Shown in pieces: positions 1 through 9,239 of a stretch of 64,000 nt of DNA. The notes beneath the pieces are model-generated. The model had not been told where the DNA came from. It did not search any database and saw only the letters and a program-made list of their open reading frames with translations. Both the position numbers and the translations under genes were made by a program. Origin of the DNA: Variovorax sp. PBL-H6 (GTDB lineage Bacteria; Pseudomonadota; Gammaproteobacteria; Burkholderiales; Burkholderiaceae_C); contig NZ_LR594659.1 in NCBI RefSeq assembly GCF_901827155.1, positions 682,001 to 746,000 of the forward strand. The letters run 5' to 3'. Position 1 is the stretch's first letter; each line of letters begins with the position of its first letter.

Positions 1-826
1 GCTGCTCCACGTGTGTGCCGCCGATCACGCAGTCGTGGCGCAGTTGCGAGAAGCGCGTGTGGATCGCCCGCCGCAGCTCGCCGTTGCCGGCGAAGTCCAC
101 GTACACGCAAGGGACATCCGCTGCGACCTGGTCGAGCTCCTCGTAGGCCAGCACACGGTCGTAGCAGCCCAGGCTCTCGCAGAAGGCCTTGTTGGCGGCC
201 GAGGTCAGGCCGACCACCTCGATGCCGGGCCGCTGGTGCATCTGGAAGGCAGTGCCATAGGCCGTCTTGCTCGAGGCGCTGGAGAGCAGTGCAATGCCCG
301 GCCGCGCGCCGAAGAAGTCGTTGTCGTCGAAGAAGTCGTCGATCAGCCACGAGGTGATGAAAAGCGGGCGCAGCAAGGCCTGCAAGTCCTCCGTCCCCGC
401 GGTGTAGAGCGGATCGCCGGCGCAGCGAAGGTACTGGTTGTAGACCGCCGGGAGTGCGGTTCGATGCGCCGTGCCGTCGGTGAAGCGCGCGGGCGAGAGC
501 CGTTCGGGCGAAAGCACCAGGCTCGAGGCCATCGGCACATAGCCGTAGAGCCGCTCACCCACTGCCACGCCTGGATGGAGCGATTGCACCACCGAGCCGA
601 AGCCCCAGACCGGGATGCAGCCCCAGCCTTCTTCCCCGGTCGGGAAGAACTGCCAATAGTTCATCGAGTCGCCGAAGGCAGCGTAGGTGATGTTGTTGGA
701 CGTCAGGGCGAAGCGGTCGATTCGCAGCCGGACCTGGCCCTCGGCCAGCGCTGCGTCCTCGGTCGTGTGCACCCGCGTGGAAGGAAGGTCGTCCTTGCGG
801 ACCAGCAGCTGCGTCGTGGTGCTCAT
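1..826 (-). CDS. DUF2855 family protein (3' end outside window)
   Basis: The reading frame starts at the ATG read from 826 downwards and stays open to the window edge, so the C-terminus is missing. The visible protein begins MSTTTQLLVRKDDLPSTRVH and contains RIDRFALTSNNITYAAFGDSMNYW, a pattern I associate with DUF2855 proteins, which are distantly related to MDR/quinone-oxidoreductase folds. A later stretch (ALLSSASSKTAYG) looks like the nucleotide-binding turn region. The substrate is unknown. It is separated from ohr by a strong hairpin, so it is probably not co-transcribed with that gene. The family call rests on remembered resemblance. Confidence 0.75.
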   Translation of the reverse strand, partial: MSTTTQLLVRKDDLPSTRVHTTEDAALAEGQVRLRIDRFALTSNNITYAAFGDSMNYWQFFPTGEEGWGCIPVWGFGSVVQSLHPGVAVGERLYGYVPMASSLVLSPERLSPARFTDGTAHRTALPAVYNQYLRCAGDPLYTAGTEDLQALLRPLFITSWLIDDFFDDNDFFGARPGIALLSSASSKTAYGTAFQMHQRPGIEVVGLTSAANKAFCESLGCYDRVLAYEELDQVAADVPCVYVDFAGNGELRRAIHTRFSQLRHDCVIGGTHVEQ

Positions 827-869
827 GAACGGCACCATAGCGCGAAGCCGCGTCCGGCGCATGAAGAAA

Positions 870-907
870 GCCCGCCGCCACGTCACCTGCGTGACGTGGC
901 GGCGGGC
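870..907 (-). terminator. Perfect 17-bp hairpin downstream of ohr
   Basis: Arms 870-886 and 891-907 are exact reverse complements with loop CTGC. On the minus strand the stem is followed by a T-rich stretch (complement of GAAGAAAG, 862-869), as expected for an intrinsic terminator of the ohrR-ohr unit just before the DUF2855 gene begins at 826. Confidence 0.7.
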
Positions 908-927
908 CGTGCGTGCCTGAACCGCTG

Positions 928-1356
928 TCAGGCGATCGCGAGCTCGACCTCGATGTTGCCGCGCGTGGCGTTCGAGTACGGGCACACCTGGTGGGCGGTG
1001 TCGACCAGCAGCTTCTTCTGCGCGTCGTCCAGTCCCGGCAGCGTGATCGCCAGCTTGACCGCGATGCCGTAGGCCTTGCCGCCGTCCGTCGGGCCGAGGG
1101 AGACGCTCGCGTCGATCGCGACGTCTTCCGGCACCTTGACATTGATCTTCGGCGCCACGGCCTTCATCGCACCGATGAAGCAGGCCGAGTAGCCGATCGC
1201 GAACAGCTGCTCGGGGTTGGTGCCGGCCTTGCCGGAGCCAGGCGGGTTGAGCTTGACCTCCAGCGCGTTGTCGCTGGATTGGCCGGCGCCGCCGTCGCGG
1301 CCGCCGGTGGTGTGGGACTGGGCGGTGTACAGGACCTTGTCGAGCTGCTTGACCAT
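928..1356 (-). CDS. ohr: Organic hydroperoxide resistance protein Ohr
   Basis: A 142-residue OsmC/Ohr-family peroxidase that reduces organic and fatty-acid hydroperoxides in the cytoplasm with a dithiol centre. Both redox cysteines are present: Cys59 in GYSACF and Cys125 in HQVCPYSNATRGN. An Arg in the N-terminal loop (R20) fits the catalytic Arg of the family. Length is normal. It lies 71 bp downstream of ohrR on the same strand, the usual tandem arrangement, and is probably induced by organic peroxides through OhrR. A perfect hairpin follows it. Confidence 0.96.
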   Translation of the reverse strand: MVKQLDKVLYTAQSHTTGGRDGGAGQSSDNALEVKLNPPGSGKAGTNPEQLFAIGYSACFIGAMKAVAPKINVKVPEDVAIDASVSLGPTDGGKAYGIAVKLAITLPGLDDAQKKLLVDTAHQVCPYSNATRGNIEVELAIA

Positions 1357-1427
1357 GGGTTGATTCCTTCAGGTTGGGGGTGGGAAAAGGTGCTTCGATG
1401 CCGAAGCGGTTGGGAACGGTAAAGAGC

Positions 1428-1883
1428 CTAGGCCGCCGCCTTCACGCGGTCGCGCAGCTGCTGAAGCTGGTGCGTGAGCGCCACCAGCTCGTCGATGGAG
1501 CACTGGCTGGCGGCCATCAGGCAGGCCGGAACGGAAGCCGCACGCGCCTTGAGGCGGCGCCCGGCGGTGGTGAGGCTGACGTGCACGCGCCGCTCGTCGG
1601 TCGCGTCGCGGATGCGTGCCACCAGGCCATTGGCTTCGAGGCGCTTGAGCAGCGGCGTCAGCGTGCCCGAGTCGAGCGACAGACGCTCGCCCAGCTCGGA
1701 GACCATCAGGCCGTCACGCTCCCACAACACCAGCATGACGAGGTACTGGGGATAGGTGAGCTTGAGCTTCTCGAGCAGCGGCTTGTACAGCTTGGTCATT
1801 GCCAGCGAGGCGGAATAGACCGCGAAGCACAGCTGGTTGTCGAGCTGGAGCATCTCGTCGGCGGTAGGAGCTCTGGAGGGCAT
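1428..1883 (-). CDS. ohrR: MarR-family organic peroxide sensor OhrR
   Basis: A 151-residue MarR-type winged-helix repressor. The N-terminal segment LDNQLCFAVYSAS carries the reactive sensor cysteine (Cys19) typical of OhrR; oxidation of this Cys by organic hydroperoxide releases DNA. The winged-helix region spans about residues 50-115 (SELGERLSLDSGTLTPLLKRLEANG, then wing residues RDATDERRVHVSLT). It is the first gene of the ohrR-ohr pair, so it likely autoregulates from the AT-rich palindrome just upstream. Specific OhrR rather than generic MarR is supported by the Cys context and the neighbour. Confidence 0.92.
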   Translation of the reverse strand: MPSRAPTADEMLQLDNQLCFAVYSASLAMTKLYKPLLEKLKLTYPQYLVMLVLWERDGLMVSELGERLSLDSGTLTPLLKRLEANGLVARIRDATDERRVHVSLTTAGRRLKARAASVPACLMAASQCSIDELVALTHQLQQLRDRVKAAA

Positions 1884-1898
1884 GAGGCGAATTGTAGT

Positions 1899-1915
1899 GC
1901 TCTATTAAATAGTGC
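1899..1915. promoter_or_regulatory. Candidate OhrR operator upstream of ohrR
   Basis: The 17-bp sequence GCTCTATTAAATAGTGC is a near-perfect palindrome centred on 1907 (one mismatched pair), inside the only AT-rich stretch of this neighbourhood and 16 bp before the ohrR start. The position suits a MarR-family operator overlapping the promoter. No binding evidence is available. Confidence 0.45.
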
Positions 1916-1985
1916 GCAATCTAATCGGGTACTTCGATTTTGGGAGGGCCGTCCGGTCCCGATACTCTCCGGCAGAGGGCAGACA

Positions 1986-2801
1986 TCAGCGTCCGCTGAA
2001 GCGTGCCGGCCGCCGTTCCACGAAAGAGCGCACCCCTTCCGCCGCATCCTCGCTGTTCGCCAGGCGCTGCTGCACCGCAATGAAGTCTTCGACCGCTGCC
2101 AGCGGCCCCTGTTCGATCGCCTTCATCACATTGAGCCGCGTCGCCACCACCGCCAGCGGCGCCTGCGCGGCAATGCGCTGGGCGAGCGCCAAGGCCTCGT
2201 CCAGCTCCTGCCCGGCCGGCACCACCTTCTGCACGAAGTTCAGGCGATACGCTTCCGCACTGCCAAATTCGTCCGCCGTCAGCAGGTGCAGCATCGCGTT
2301 GCCCAGCCCGGCGCGCTCCGCCATGCGCAGCGTGGCGCCGCCGGTCGCCATGATGCCGCGCTGCACCTCCATCTGCGAGAAGCGGCAGTTGTCCGCCGCC
2401 ACCACGATATCGGCGCCCAGCATCAGCTCGATGCCGACGGTAAAGCAGATGCCCTTGACCGCGACCACCATCGGTTTCGTGCGACGGCGATAGTTGGGCA
2501 GCCCGAAATCGTGTGGCTCCACCAGGCCTTCGGGAATCGCCTTCTCGCCGCGCTTCATGTACTCCGCCACGGCCGGCAGGTCCAGGCCGGCCGTGAAGTG
2601 ATCGCCAAAGGCATGCAGCACGCCCACGCGCAGCGCCGGGTCGTCGTCGAGCCGCGTGTAGGCCTCGGCCAGCTCGCGGAACATGCGCGGCGTCCAGCCG
2701 TTGCGCTTGGCGGGGCGGTTGATGCCGATCAGCAGCACATGCTCGAGCACCTGGGTGTCGATGCAGCCTTCGGGCGGCGGTGTCGTGGGGGTGGCGGTCA
2801 T
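1986..2801 (-). CDS. Enoyl-CoA hydratase/isomerase family protein (crotonase)
   Basis: A 271-residue crotonase-fold enzyme. It carries an oxyanion-hole loop (GDHFTAGLDL, about residue 73), a second backbone-NH loop (KGICFTVGIELMLGADIVVA) and a segment with an acidic residue (FSQMEVQRGIMATGG). The start is the ATG at 2801 (MTATPTTPP); the frame stays open upstream but that part is antisense-like. It lies 14 bp downstream of the 3-hydroxyacyl-CoA dehydrogenase gene, so the pair can supply two consecutive beta-oxidation steps (hydration, then NAD-dependent oxidation). Acyl-chain specificity cannot be read from sequence. Confidence 0.9.
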   Translation of the reverse strand: MTATPTTPPPEGCIDTQVLEHVLLIGINRPAKRNGWTPRMFRELAEAYTRLDDDPALRVGVLHAFGDHFTAGLDLPAVAEYMKRGEKAIPEGLVEPHDFGLPNYRRRTKPMVVAVKGICFTVGIELMLGADIVVAADNCRFSQMEVQRGIMATGGATLRMAERAGLGNAMLHLLTADEFGSAEAYRLNFVQKVVPAGQELDEALALAQRIAAQAPLAVVATRLNVMKAIEQGPLAAVEDFIAVQQRLANSEDAAEGVRSFVERRPARFSGR

Positions 2802-2815
2802 GGTGTCGTCCGCGC

Positions 2816-3664
2816 TCAGTAGGTGTAGACCCCGCGTCCCGTCTTGCGCCCCAGCTGACCCGCGGCCACCATCTCCTTCAGCAGCGGGCAGGGCCGGTAC
2901 TTGGAATCGCCGAACTGCGCCAGGTACACCTCCATCACGGCCAGGCACACATCCAGCCCGATCATGTCGGCCAGCGCGAGCGGGCCGATCGGCTGGTTGC
3001 ACCCCAGCTTCATCCCGGCATCGATGTCCTCGGCCGTCGCCAACCCGTCGGCCAGCACGAAAAAGGCCTCGTTGATCATCGGCACGAGGATGCGGTTGAC
3101 CACGAAGCCCGGCGCGTTCTTCACCGTGATCGGCGACTTGCCCAAGCGCACCGCCAGCGCCTTCACCGCGTCGTGGGTGGCGTCGCTGGTCAGGTAGCCG
3201 CGGATGATCTCCACCAGCGCCATCATCGGCACCGGGTTGAAGAAGTGCATGCCGATGAAGCGGTCCGCACGCGAAGTGGCGGCGGCGAGTTGCGTGATGG
3301 AGATCGAGGACGTGTTGGAGGCGATGATCGCCTCCGGCGCAAGCAGGCCGTCGATCTGCTTCAGGATCTTCAGCTTGAGTTCGTGGTTCTCGGTTGCGGC
3401 CTCGATCACGAGCTCGGCGGCCTTCAGGTCCTCGTAGTTCGTCGAACCCTTGATCAGCGCCAGCGCCGCGTCCTTCTGCGCGGAGGTGAGCTTGTCCTTC
3501 TTGATCAGCCGGTCGAGGCTGCCGGCCACCGTAGCCAGGCCCTTGTCGACCGCGGCCTGCGCGATATCGACCATGACGACGTTGACGCCCGCGACTGCGC
3601 AGGCCTGGGCAATGCCGTTGCCCATCGTGCCGGCCCCGATGATGCCGACGGTCTGGATAGCCAT
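2816..3664 (-). CDS. 3-hydroxybutyryl-CoA (3-hydroxyacyl-CoA) dehydrogenase
   Basis: A 282-residue NAD-dependent dehydrogenase of normal length. The N-terminal Rossmann motif is VGIIGAGTMGNGIAQ. The catalytic His is in GMHFFNPVPMMALVEI, and the C-terminal helical dimer domain contains PGFVVNRILVPMINEA and DMIGLDVCLAVMEV. It interconverts (S)-3-hydroxyacyl-CoA and 3-oxoacyl-CoA. It is first in a two-gene unit with the crotonase gene downstream, and divergent from purT. PaaH/Hbd-type orthology is likely but the pathway is not fixed by these two genes. Confidence 0.93.
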   Translation of the reverse strand: MAIQTVGIIGAGTMGNGIAQACAVAGVNVVMVDIAQAAVDKGLATVAGSLDRLIKKDKLTSAQKDAALALIKGSTNYEDLKAAELVIEAATENHELKLKILKQIDGLLAPEAIIASNTSSISITQLAAATSRADRFIGMHFFNPVPMMALVEIIRGYLTSDATHDAVKALAVRLGKSPITVKNAPGFVVNRILVPMINEAFFVLADGLATAEDIDAGMKLGCNQPIGPLALADMIGLDVCLAVMEVYLAQFGDSKYRPCPLLKEMVAAGQLGRKTGRGVYTY

Positions 3665-3795
3665 GTGAAATGCTCCTTGAACTGAAACCGGCCATTGTGG
3701 AACAGCCCACGCCGGCCAGGTGTTGCCGCCGGTGACAGCCGCGGTGATTCAAAATGCCGCGATCTCCTTCTGACCCCAACGCGACGGACCGCCTC

Positions 3796-4998
3796 ATGAC
3801 TCCCCTCGGCACGCCCCTTTCCCCCACCGCCACCCGCGCGATGCTGCTCGGCTCCGGCGAGCTCGGCAAGGAGGTGCTGATTGCGCTGCAGCGCCTGGGC
3901 GTGGAGACCATCGCGGTCGACCGCTACGAGAACGCGCCCGGCCAGCAGGTGGCGCACCATGCACGCACCATCGCGATGAGCGATCCGGCGCAGCTCAAGG
4001 CGCTGATCGAAGCCGAGAAGCCGCAGCTGGTGGTGCCCGAGATCGAGGCCATCGCCACGCCGATGCTGCAGCAACTGGAAGACGCCGGCACGGTGCGCGT
4101 GATTCCTACCGCGCGTGCCGCGCGCCTCACCATGGACCGCGAGGGCATCCGCCGGCTCGCGGCCGAGACGCTGCGCCTGCCCACCAGCCCCTACAAGTTC
4201 TGCGACTCGCTGGCCGAGCTGCAGGCTGCCATCGACGCCGGCATCGGCTTCCCCTGCATCGTCAAGCCCGTCATGAGCAGCTCGGGCAAGGGCCAGAGCC
4301 GGATCGACGGCCCGGCCGACGTGCAGAAGGCCTGGGACTACGCCATGGCCGGTGGGCGCGTGAGCCATGGGCGGGTGATCGTCGAAGGCTTCATCGACTT
4401 CGATTACGAGATCACGCTGCTGACCGTGCGTGCGCTCGGCGCAGATGGCACGGTGCAGACGCAGTTCTGCGCTCCCATCGGCCATGTGCAGGTCAGCGGC
4501 GACTACGTCGAGAGCTGGCAGCCGCACCCGATGGCCCCGGCCGCGCTCGAGAAGGCGCAGCAGATCGCCCAGGCCGTCACGGCCGACCTGGGCGGCCAGG
4601 GCCTGTTCGGCGTGGAGCTCTTCGTCAAGGGCGAAGAGGTCTGGTTCAGCGAGGTCAGCCCGCGGCCGCACGACACCGGCATGGTGACCATGGCCACTCA
4701 ATGGCAGAACGAGTTCGAGCTGCACGCCCGCGCCATCCTCGGCCTGCCGGTGGACACCGCGCTCAAGAGCCCGGGCGCCAGTTCCGTCATCTACGGCGGC
4801 GTGGACGCGCAGGGCATCGTCTTCGATGGCGTGGCGCATGCGCTGCAGGTGCCGGGCAGCGATGTGCGCCTGTTCGGCAAGCCCGAGAGCTTTGTCAAGC
4901 GCCGCATGGGCGTTGCGCTGGCGCATGCCGCCGACGTCGAGACCGCGCGCCGCAACGCCAAGGAAGCCGCCTCGCGCGTCAAGCCGCGCGTCGCCTGA
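3796..4998 (+). CDS. purT: Formate-dependent phosphoribosylglycinamide formyltransferase 2 (PurT)
   Basis: A 400-residue ATP-grasp enzyme that formylates GAR using formate and ATP in purine synthesis. The opening [19 protein letters not shown] followed by GSGELGKEV is diagnostic. ATP-grasp signatures follow ([15 protein letters not shown], then [18 protein letters not shown]). The frame is open from an ATG at 3754, but the family consistently begins at MT.LGTPLS, so 3796 is preferred. It is divergent from the beta-oxidation pair and followed 24 bp later by an unrelated esterase gene. Confidence 0.97.
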   Translation: MTPLGTPLSPTATRAMLLGSGELGKEVLIALQRLGVETIAVDRYENAPGQQVAHHARTIAMSDPAQLKALIEAEKPQLVVPEIEAIATPMLQQLEDAGTVRVIPTARAARLTMDREGIRRLAAETLRLPTSPYKFCDSLAELQAAIDAGIGFPCIVKPVMSSSGKGQSRIDGPADVQKAWDYAMAGGRVSHGRVIVEGFIDFDYEITLLTVRALGADGTVQTQFCAPIGHVQVSGDYVESWQPHPMAPAALEKAQQIAQAVTADLGGQGLFGVELFVKGEEVWFSEVSPRPHDTGMVTMATQWQNEFELHARAILGLPVDTALKSPGASSVIYGGVDAQGIVFDGVAHALQVPGSDVRLFGKPESFVKRRMGVALAHAADVETARRNAKEAASRVKPRVA

Positions 4999-5022
4999 AT
5001 CCCCCAAGCAGGAGTCTTCGCC

Positions 5023-5976
5023 ATGCTGCACCCCCAAGCCCAGGCCTTCATCGATCTGCTCATCGAGCGCAATGTGCCGCCCACCCATACGCTGGCGCCG
5101 GCGGACGCCCGCAAGTTCTACCGGGAGCGCCGGGCGGTCACGCAGCCTGAGCCCGGTGAGGTTGCCGAGGTGCGCGAGTTGAATGCGCCGGGTCCGCGGG
5201 GGGCGATCCCCTTGCGCTACTACCGTCCGCTCGGCAGCGAGGCTGGGACTGTGCTGCCGGTGCTGGTGTACTACCACGGCGGCGGCTGGACGATCGGTGA
5301 TCTCGACACGCACGACACGCTGTGCCGCGAGCTCTGCAATCTCTCGGGCTGCGCCGTGGTGGCAGTCGACTACCGCATGGGCCCGGAGCATCGCTTTCCC
5401 GCAGCGGTCGACGATGCGCTGGCCGCCACCTATTGGGTTCGCGCGCAGGCAGCGACGCTCGGCATCGACGCGAGCCGACTCGCGGTCGGCGGCGACAGCG
5501 CCGGAGGCAACCTCGCTGCCGTGGTCGCGATCGCGGCGCGCGATGCCGGCGACCTGCCCATCGCCTTCCAGCTGCTGATCTATCCCGCCACCGACATGCG
5601 CTGCGTGCATGCCTCGCACACCAGCAATGGCCAGGGCTTCGTGTTGACGAGCGACAGCATCCGCTACTTCCACGACCACTACATCGACGACCCGCGGCAC
5701 GACCTCGACTGGCGCGCCTCGCCGCTGCTGCACCCCGATCTGTCGCGCCTGCCGCCGGCGCTGGTGCTGACGGCCGGGTACGACCCGCTGCGCGACGAGG
5801 GCCTGGACTATGCGCGAGCGCTGACCGCAGCCGGCAACCGTGCGGCGTACGTCTGCTTCGAGCGAGAGATCCATGGCTTCATCACCATGGGCCGGCTGAT
5901 CGACGAGGCGAACGCGGCGGTGTCGATGTGCGCGGCCGAGCTGCGGCGGGCGCTTGGAGGAAAGCCCGCCAATTGA
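5023..5976 (+). CDS. Alpha/beta hydrolase, HSL-type carboxylesterase
   Basis: A 317-residue member of the hormone-sensitive-lipase group. The oxyanion-hole motif HGGGW (YYHGGGWTIGDLDTHD) and nucleophile motif GDSAGGN are present. The acid is in DPLRDEG and the catalytic His in HGFITM near the C-terminus. It hydrolyses short-chain esters or lactones; the physiological substrate is unknown. The start has a plausible ribosome site (CAGGAG) upstream. It is co-directional with purT but functionally unconnected. The low-GC LRR island starts just after it. Confidence 0.9.
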   Translation: MLHPQAQAFIDLLIERNVPPTHTLAPADARKFYRERRAVTQPEPGEVAEVRELNAPGPRGAIPLRYYRPLGSEAGTVLPVLVYYHGGGWTIGDLDTHDTLCRELCNLSGCAVVAVDYRMGPEHRFPAAVDDALAATYWVRAQAATLGIDASRLAVGGDSAGGNLAAVVAIAARDAGDLPIAFQLLIYPATDMRCVHASHTSNGQGFVLTSDSIRYFHDHYIDDPRHDLDWRASPLLHPDLSRLPPALVLTAGYDPLRDEGLDYARALTAAGNRAAYVCFEREIHGFITMGRLIDEANAAVSMCAAELRRALGGKPAN

Positions 5977-6138
5977 CGGAAACAGGCGGGGCGCACTACG
6001 CCTCGCGTTCGACCCGCATGCAGTCATTGCTGGAGATGGAGTCGTGGAACGATTCGCGCAACGGTGCCACTTATCAAAGCGCTCGCATGGCACGCGAAAC
6101 GTATTCCCAAAACCATCAGCCCCCACAGCAATACAAAC

Positions 6139-7691
6139 ATGCGACTCTTCTCCTCTCTTCAAAAGAGAATCACGCCAGCGCAACAGCAGTACACCCCTCT
6201 GGTCAATGAAGAGCCGACAGACTCCAATGAAGAGCCGACAGACTCCGGCGCCTGGAAGGCCAGGCTCGCCGGGCAGTTGCCCCCTCTGCATGACAGGTCT
6301 CCATTCGACCAGCTGATCAGCGACTATCTCACCGAGGACGAAAAACCGGACGTGAGTCTCGTTGTCTGTGAATGCATCAAGCACGGTAACGTGGACGTGC
6401 TTGCCTGCATTCTGGCGAACGAGGACATCAGAACGCTGTGCATCGAGGGCCCTGTTGATGGGCGAGGATGGAAGACCTTGGCCAAGGCCATGCCGGACAG
6501 CCTTCTTGTCGCGGAGCTGCAGCTGTCTCAAAAGGTAATCCTCGATGCTGGCAAGTGCGAGGATCTGTTCAGAGTGCTGAGCCGCATGCCAGCACTGGAG
6601 AATCTGTCGCTGAGGAGTGTCAAGGTCAAGCGTGGTTTCCTGTTCGACCAATTGAGATGCCCAGCCTTGCCAATGCTCGCAAAGCTGCAGATCTCCGGCT
6701 CGTCCAATCCGAAGGTCGGCGTCTATCCGCTGGTCCGGGAAATTCTCAAGGCTTGCCAGGTCCAATCCCTGAGCATCGACGTGTCGGGAGCGATCACAGC
6801 CCGCCAGCATTCAAAGCTGGCTGGTTTGCTTCACAAACAAAACCGGATGAGTTCCCTCCGACTGAGGATCGAGCGCCGCGCAACGCCGGAGGAATTCGAG
6901 TGCTATATGCCGTTTCTTTGCGGCAAGACACCAACACCACTTGTTGAGTTGGACCTGACCGGCTGCTGTGTTCAAGTGGGCAACTTCAATAAGCTGATCG
7001 AAGCGCTGTCTTCGAATCAGCCGGCGTTGGAGAGTCTCTTGATTGGAGCGTGCTCGGTGGCTGGCGATCCCAACTACCGGGAGATAGTCAACATCATCGA
7101 CCTCTTGCCCTTGGCCAGAGTGAAAAGACTCCAGCATCTGGATCTCAGCAGCAATCATCTTCCAAAGGGCAAGATGGTGGCGTTGCTCAAGGCGCTGAAG
7201 GAGGCGAAACTCCTCTCGTGACCCTGAACGTGAGCGGAAACCAGATCGGATCGCCAACCGTTTCCGCAATAGCGGACTTGCTACTGGAGAGCAAGACGCT
7301 GGTTCGAATCTTGTGCGACCCTCCCGTGTTTCAAGCTGATCTCGGCGACTCCGCTGCGATGTTGGAGCTGGTTCAAGCCGTGGAGCACAACAAGTCCTTG
7401 CTGGAACTTCAGTTTCGGTGGACTCGGGACCTCGACGAATACCGTGCAAGCGTGAATGCCAGCCTCTATCGCAACAGGTATGCTCCTCAGCGGGCCTTCA
7501 TGGAGGCCGCCTTGGAAGCCGCCGCGGCGTTCGTCATGCCCCTGTTCGCCGGGGACCTGCAATACCCTCAAGACATGATTCAGCACATCATCAGACAGGG
7601 GCTGACCGAACACGACGCCTTGACTCTCTCTTCGCTCAACCACGAGACTCGAACGGCGCACGAGGAATCCCTGCGAAAAATCGGCTCTTGA
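6139..7691 (+). pseudogene. LRR paralogue 1, frameshifted
   Basis: Residues up to about 7195 read in one frame (from MRLFSSLQKR at 6139; an in-frame ATG at 6064 is the alternative) and end at 7221. The homologous C-terminal part continues in another frame (LVTLNVSGNQIGSPTVSAIADLLL to 7691). Comparison with the intact paralogue (ILVALGQGGTCLRHLNLSGNFIG) shows one protein split by a one-base loss between about 7190 and 7210. RNI-type LRR motifs such as LQHLDLSSNHL are visible. The N-terminal region carries a duplicated EEPTDS(N) unit. Function is unknown. Base composition is clearly lower in GC than the flanks. A sequencing error is the alternative to decay. Confidence 0.75.
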
Positions 7692-7739
7692 GTCACGCCG
7701 GCAGGACGCTCGCGAGCCGCACGCGGCGACCCTCCCCCA

Positions 7740-8984
7740 TCAGTCGTTGTTCCTCTCGCAACGCCGCCCATTCACCAGGCAGCGCGCGTAGTCCGGATCG
7801 TGCTTCAGCAGGAACATCGCGCGCGCAGCGACTGCGGTGTCCGCGAAGTCGCTGAACAGGCCATCGACGCCCGCCTCGTAGAACGCGAGGTACTCGTTGA
7901 CCGCGTTCCCCTCGAAGGTGCCGGTCAGCCGCTTCTGCTCACTGCGGAAGGTGTAGGGGTGCACCAACAGCCCCAGCTTGTGCGCATTGGCGATCACGTC
8001 GGTCGGCGGCAGCAGCACGCGGTCGCGCTCGTCGACCACGCCGTCGCCCGTCACATCGGCGCAGGCGCCGTTCTGCACCGACTTGCAGGCGCTGGGGATC
8101 AGGTAGGGCTTCCAGGGCCCGATGCCATCGGCATAGCCCTTGACTTCCTGCAACCCGCGTGGCGTCAGCAGGTCCGCGAACAGGCCGTCGCGGTTCGACA
8201 CCACCCAGTCGTAGGGCTTGTCGTAGGGCTTGGTGAAGTCGAGCGAGCCGTCGGGCTTGACGTCGTTGGCGTCCACCAGCTGGATCAGGCGCACGCTGGT
8301 CTTGGTTCGGAGATAGCGCAGGTTGGCCGTCTCGAAGGACTGGATGAAGACCGGCGCGTTGCGATGGTTCCAGCCGGCCCTGCCGAGCACGCCCAGCAGC
8401 CGGTCTTCCAGCGGCAGGCCGATGCCTTGGTGGTAGGTCGGGTGCTTGGTCTCGGGATAGATGCCGATGCGGCGGTCTTCCTCGCGCGACTTGCGCTTGG
8501 CCAGCTCGATCACCTCGACCAGCGTCGGGATCTGGAACTTGCCATTGAAGGACTGGTCCCGCTCCGGAAAAGACTGGACCGCGCGCAACTGCTTGATTTC
8601 GTCCAGCGTGAAGTCGCTGGCGAAGAAGCCGTCGGTGGGAACGCCATCGAGCATCACCGTCCTGCGGCGCTCGGCGAACTGCGGCAGGCTCTTGACATTG
8701 GTGGTGTCGATCAGATTGGGCTCGTGGCGGGCGATCAGGTGGCCGTCCTTGGTGGCGACCAGGTCGGGCTCGATGTAGTCGGCGCCCAATTCGATGCCGA
8801 GTGCATAGGCTTCCAGTGTGTGCTCGGGCAGGTAGCCGCTGGCGCCGCCGCGGTGGCCGATCACGAGCGGCGCGTTGTCGGCGCGCCGGCGCGCGCCTTC
8901 GTCGTGCGCCGCGGCCGGCGCGGCAGCCGTCAGCAGCAGACCCAGGCCCAGCAGGGCGGAGCAGAGGCTCTTCAGGCGGTTCAT
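7740..8984 (-). CDS. Periplasmic glycerophosphodiester phosphodiesterase (GlpQ-like)
   Basis: A 414-residue exported GDPD-family enzyme that hydrolyses glycerophosphodiesters to glycerol-3-phosphate and an alcohol. The start at 8984 (MNRLKSLCSALLGLGLLL) gives a clean Sec signal peptide ending near AAPAAAH and has a GAGGAG ribosome site; the longer frame to 9074 lacks this. Catalytic elements are present: IGHRGGASGYLPEHT, YIEPDLVATKDGHLIARHE, and a C-terminal GVDGLFSDFAD. An unusual insert, DVTGDGVVDERDRVLL, resembles a dockerin/EF-hand calcium loop. It lies on the opposite strand between two LRR pseudogenes, though its composition matches the core genome. Confidence 0.92.
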   Translation of the reverse strand: MNRLKSLCSALLGLGLLLTAAAPAAAHDEGARRRADNAPLVIGHRGGASGYLPEHTLEAYALGIELGADYIEPDLVATKDGHLIARHEPNLIDTTNVKSLPQFAERRRTVMLDGVPTDGFFASDFTLDEIKQLRAVQSFPERDQSFNGKFQIPTLVEVIELAKRKSREEDRRIGIYPETKHPTYHQGIGLPLEDRLLGVLGRAGWNHRNAPVFIQSFETANLRYLRTKTSVRLIQLVDANDVKPDGSLDFTKPYDKPYDWVVSNRDGLFADLLTPRGLQEVKGYADGIGPWKPYLIPSACKSVQNGACADVTGDGVVDERDRVLLPPTDVIANAHKLGLLVHPYTFRSEQKRLTGTFEGNAVNEYLAFYEAGVDGLFSDFADTAVAARAMFLLKHDPDYARCLVNGRRCERNND

Positions 8985-9180
8985 GGATGTTCTCCTCGGG
9001 ATGTGGCCGACGGACGGTATGCGGCCTTCGTGACAACTGAGTGAAGAGAACCGCGCATTCGCCTCGATCAGCATGCAGACGCCGCTCGGGCGGGACCAGG
9101 GAGCGCGGTCATCGTCGTGATAACGCCGGGTAAACCCGGTCTCATGGAACGGTTCACGTATCCGGTGTCACCCATTCAAG

Positions 9181-9203
9181 CTTTCCGCGATTCACGCGGA
9201 AAG
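9181..9203. promoter_or_regulatory. 9-bp inverted repeat upstream of LRR paralogue 2
   Basis: CTTTCCGCG (9181-9189) and CGCGGAAAG (9195-9203) are exact reverse complements around ATTCA, 37 bp before the TTG start. A related, less perfect copy precedes LRR paralogue 3 at the equivalent place. A second small palindrome, CCGGGTAAACCCGG, lies at 9126-9139. The conserved element is probably a regulator site or mRNA leader hairpin that was duplicated with the gene. Confidence 0.4.
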
Positions 9204-9239
9204 TGCCTTCATGACAACAATCAACCCGGAACACGCATC

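Noticed and set aside
3505..6810. 1101-codon open frame on the minus strand, opposite purT and the esterase
   Set aside because: It is antisense to two well-recognised plus-strand genes, has a His/Arg/Gly/Gln-rich composition typical of GC-driven shadow frames, and contains no recognisable domain.
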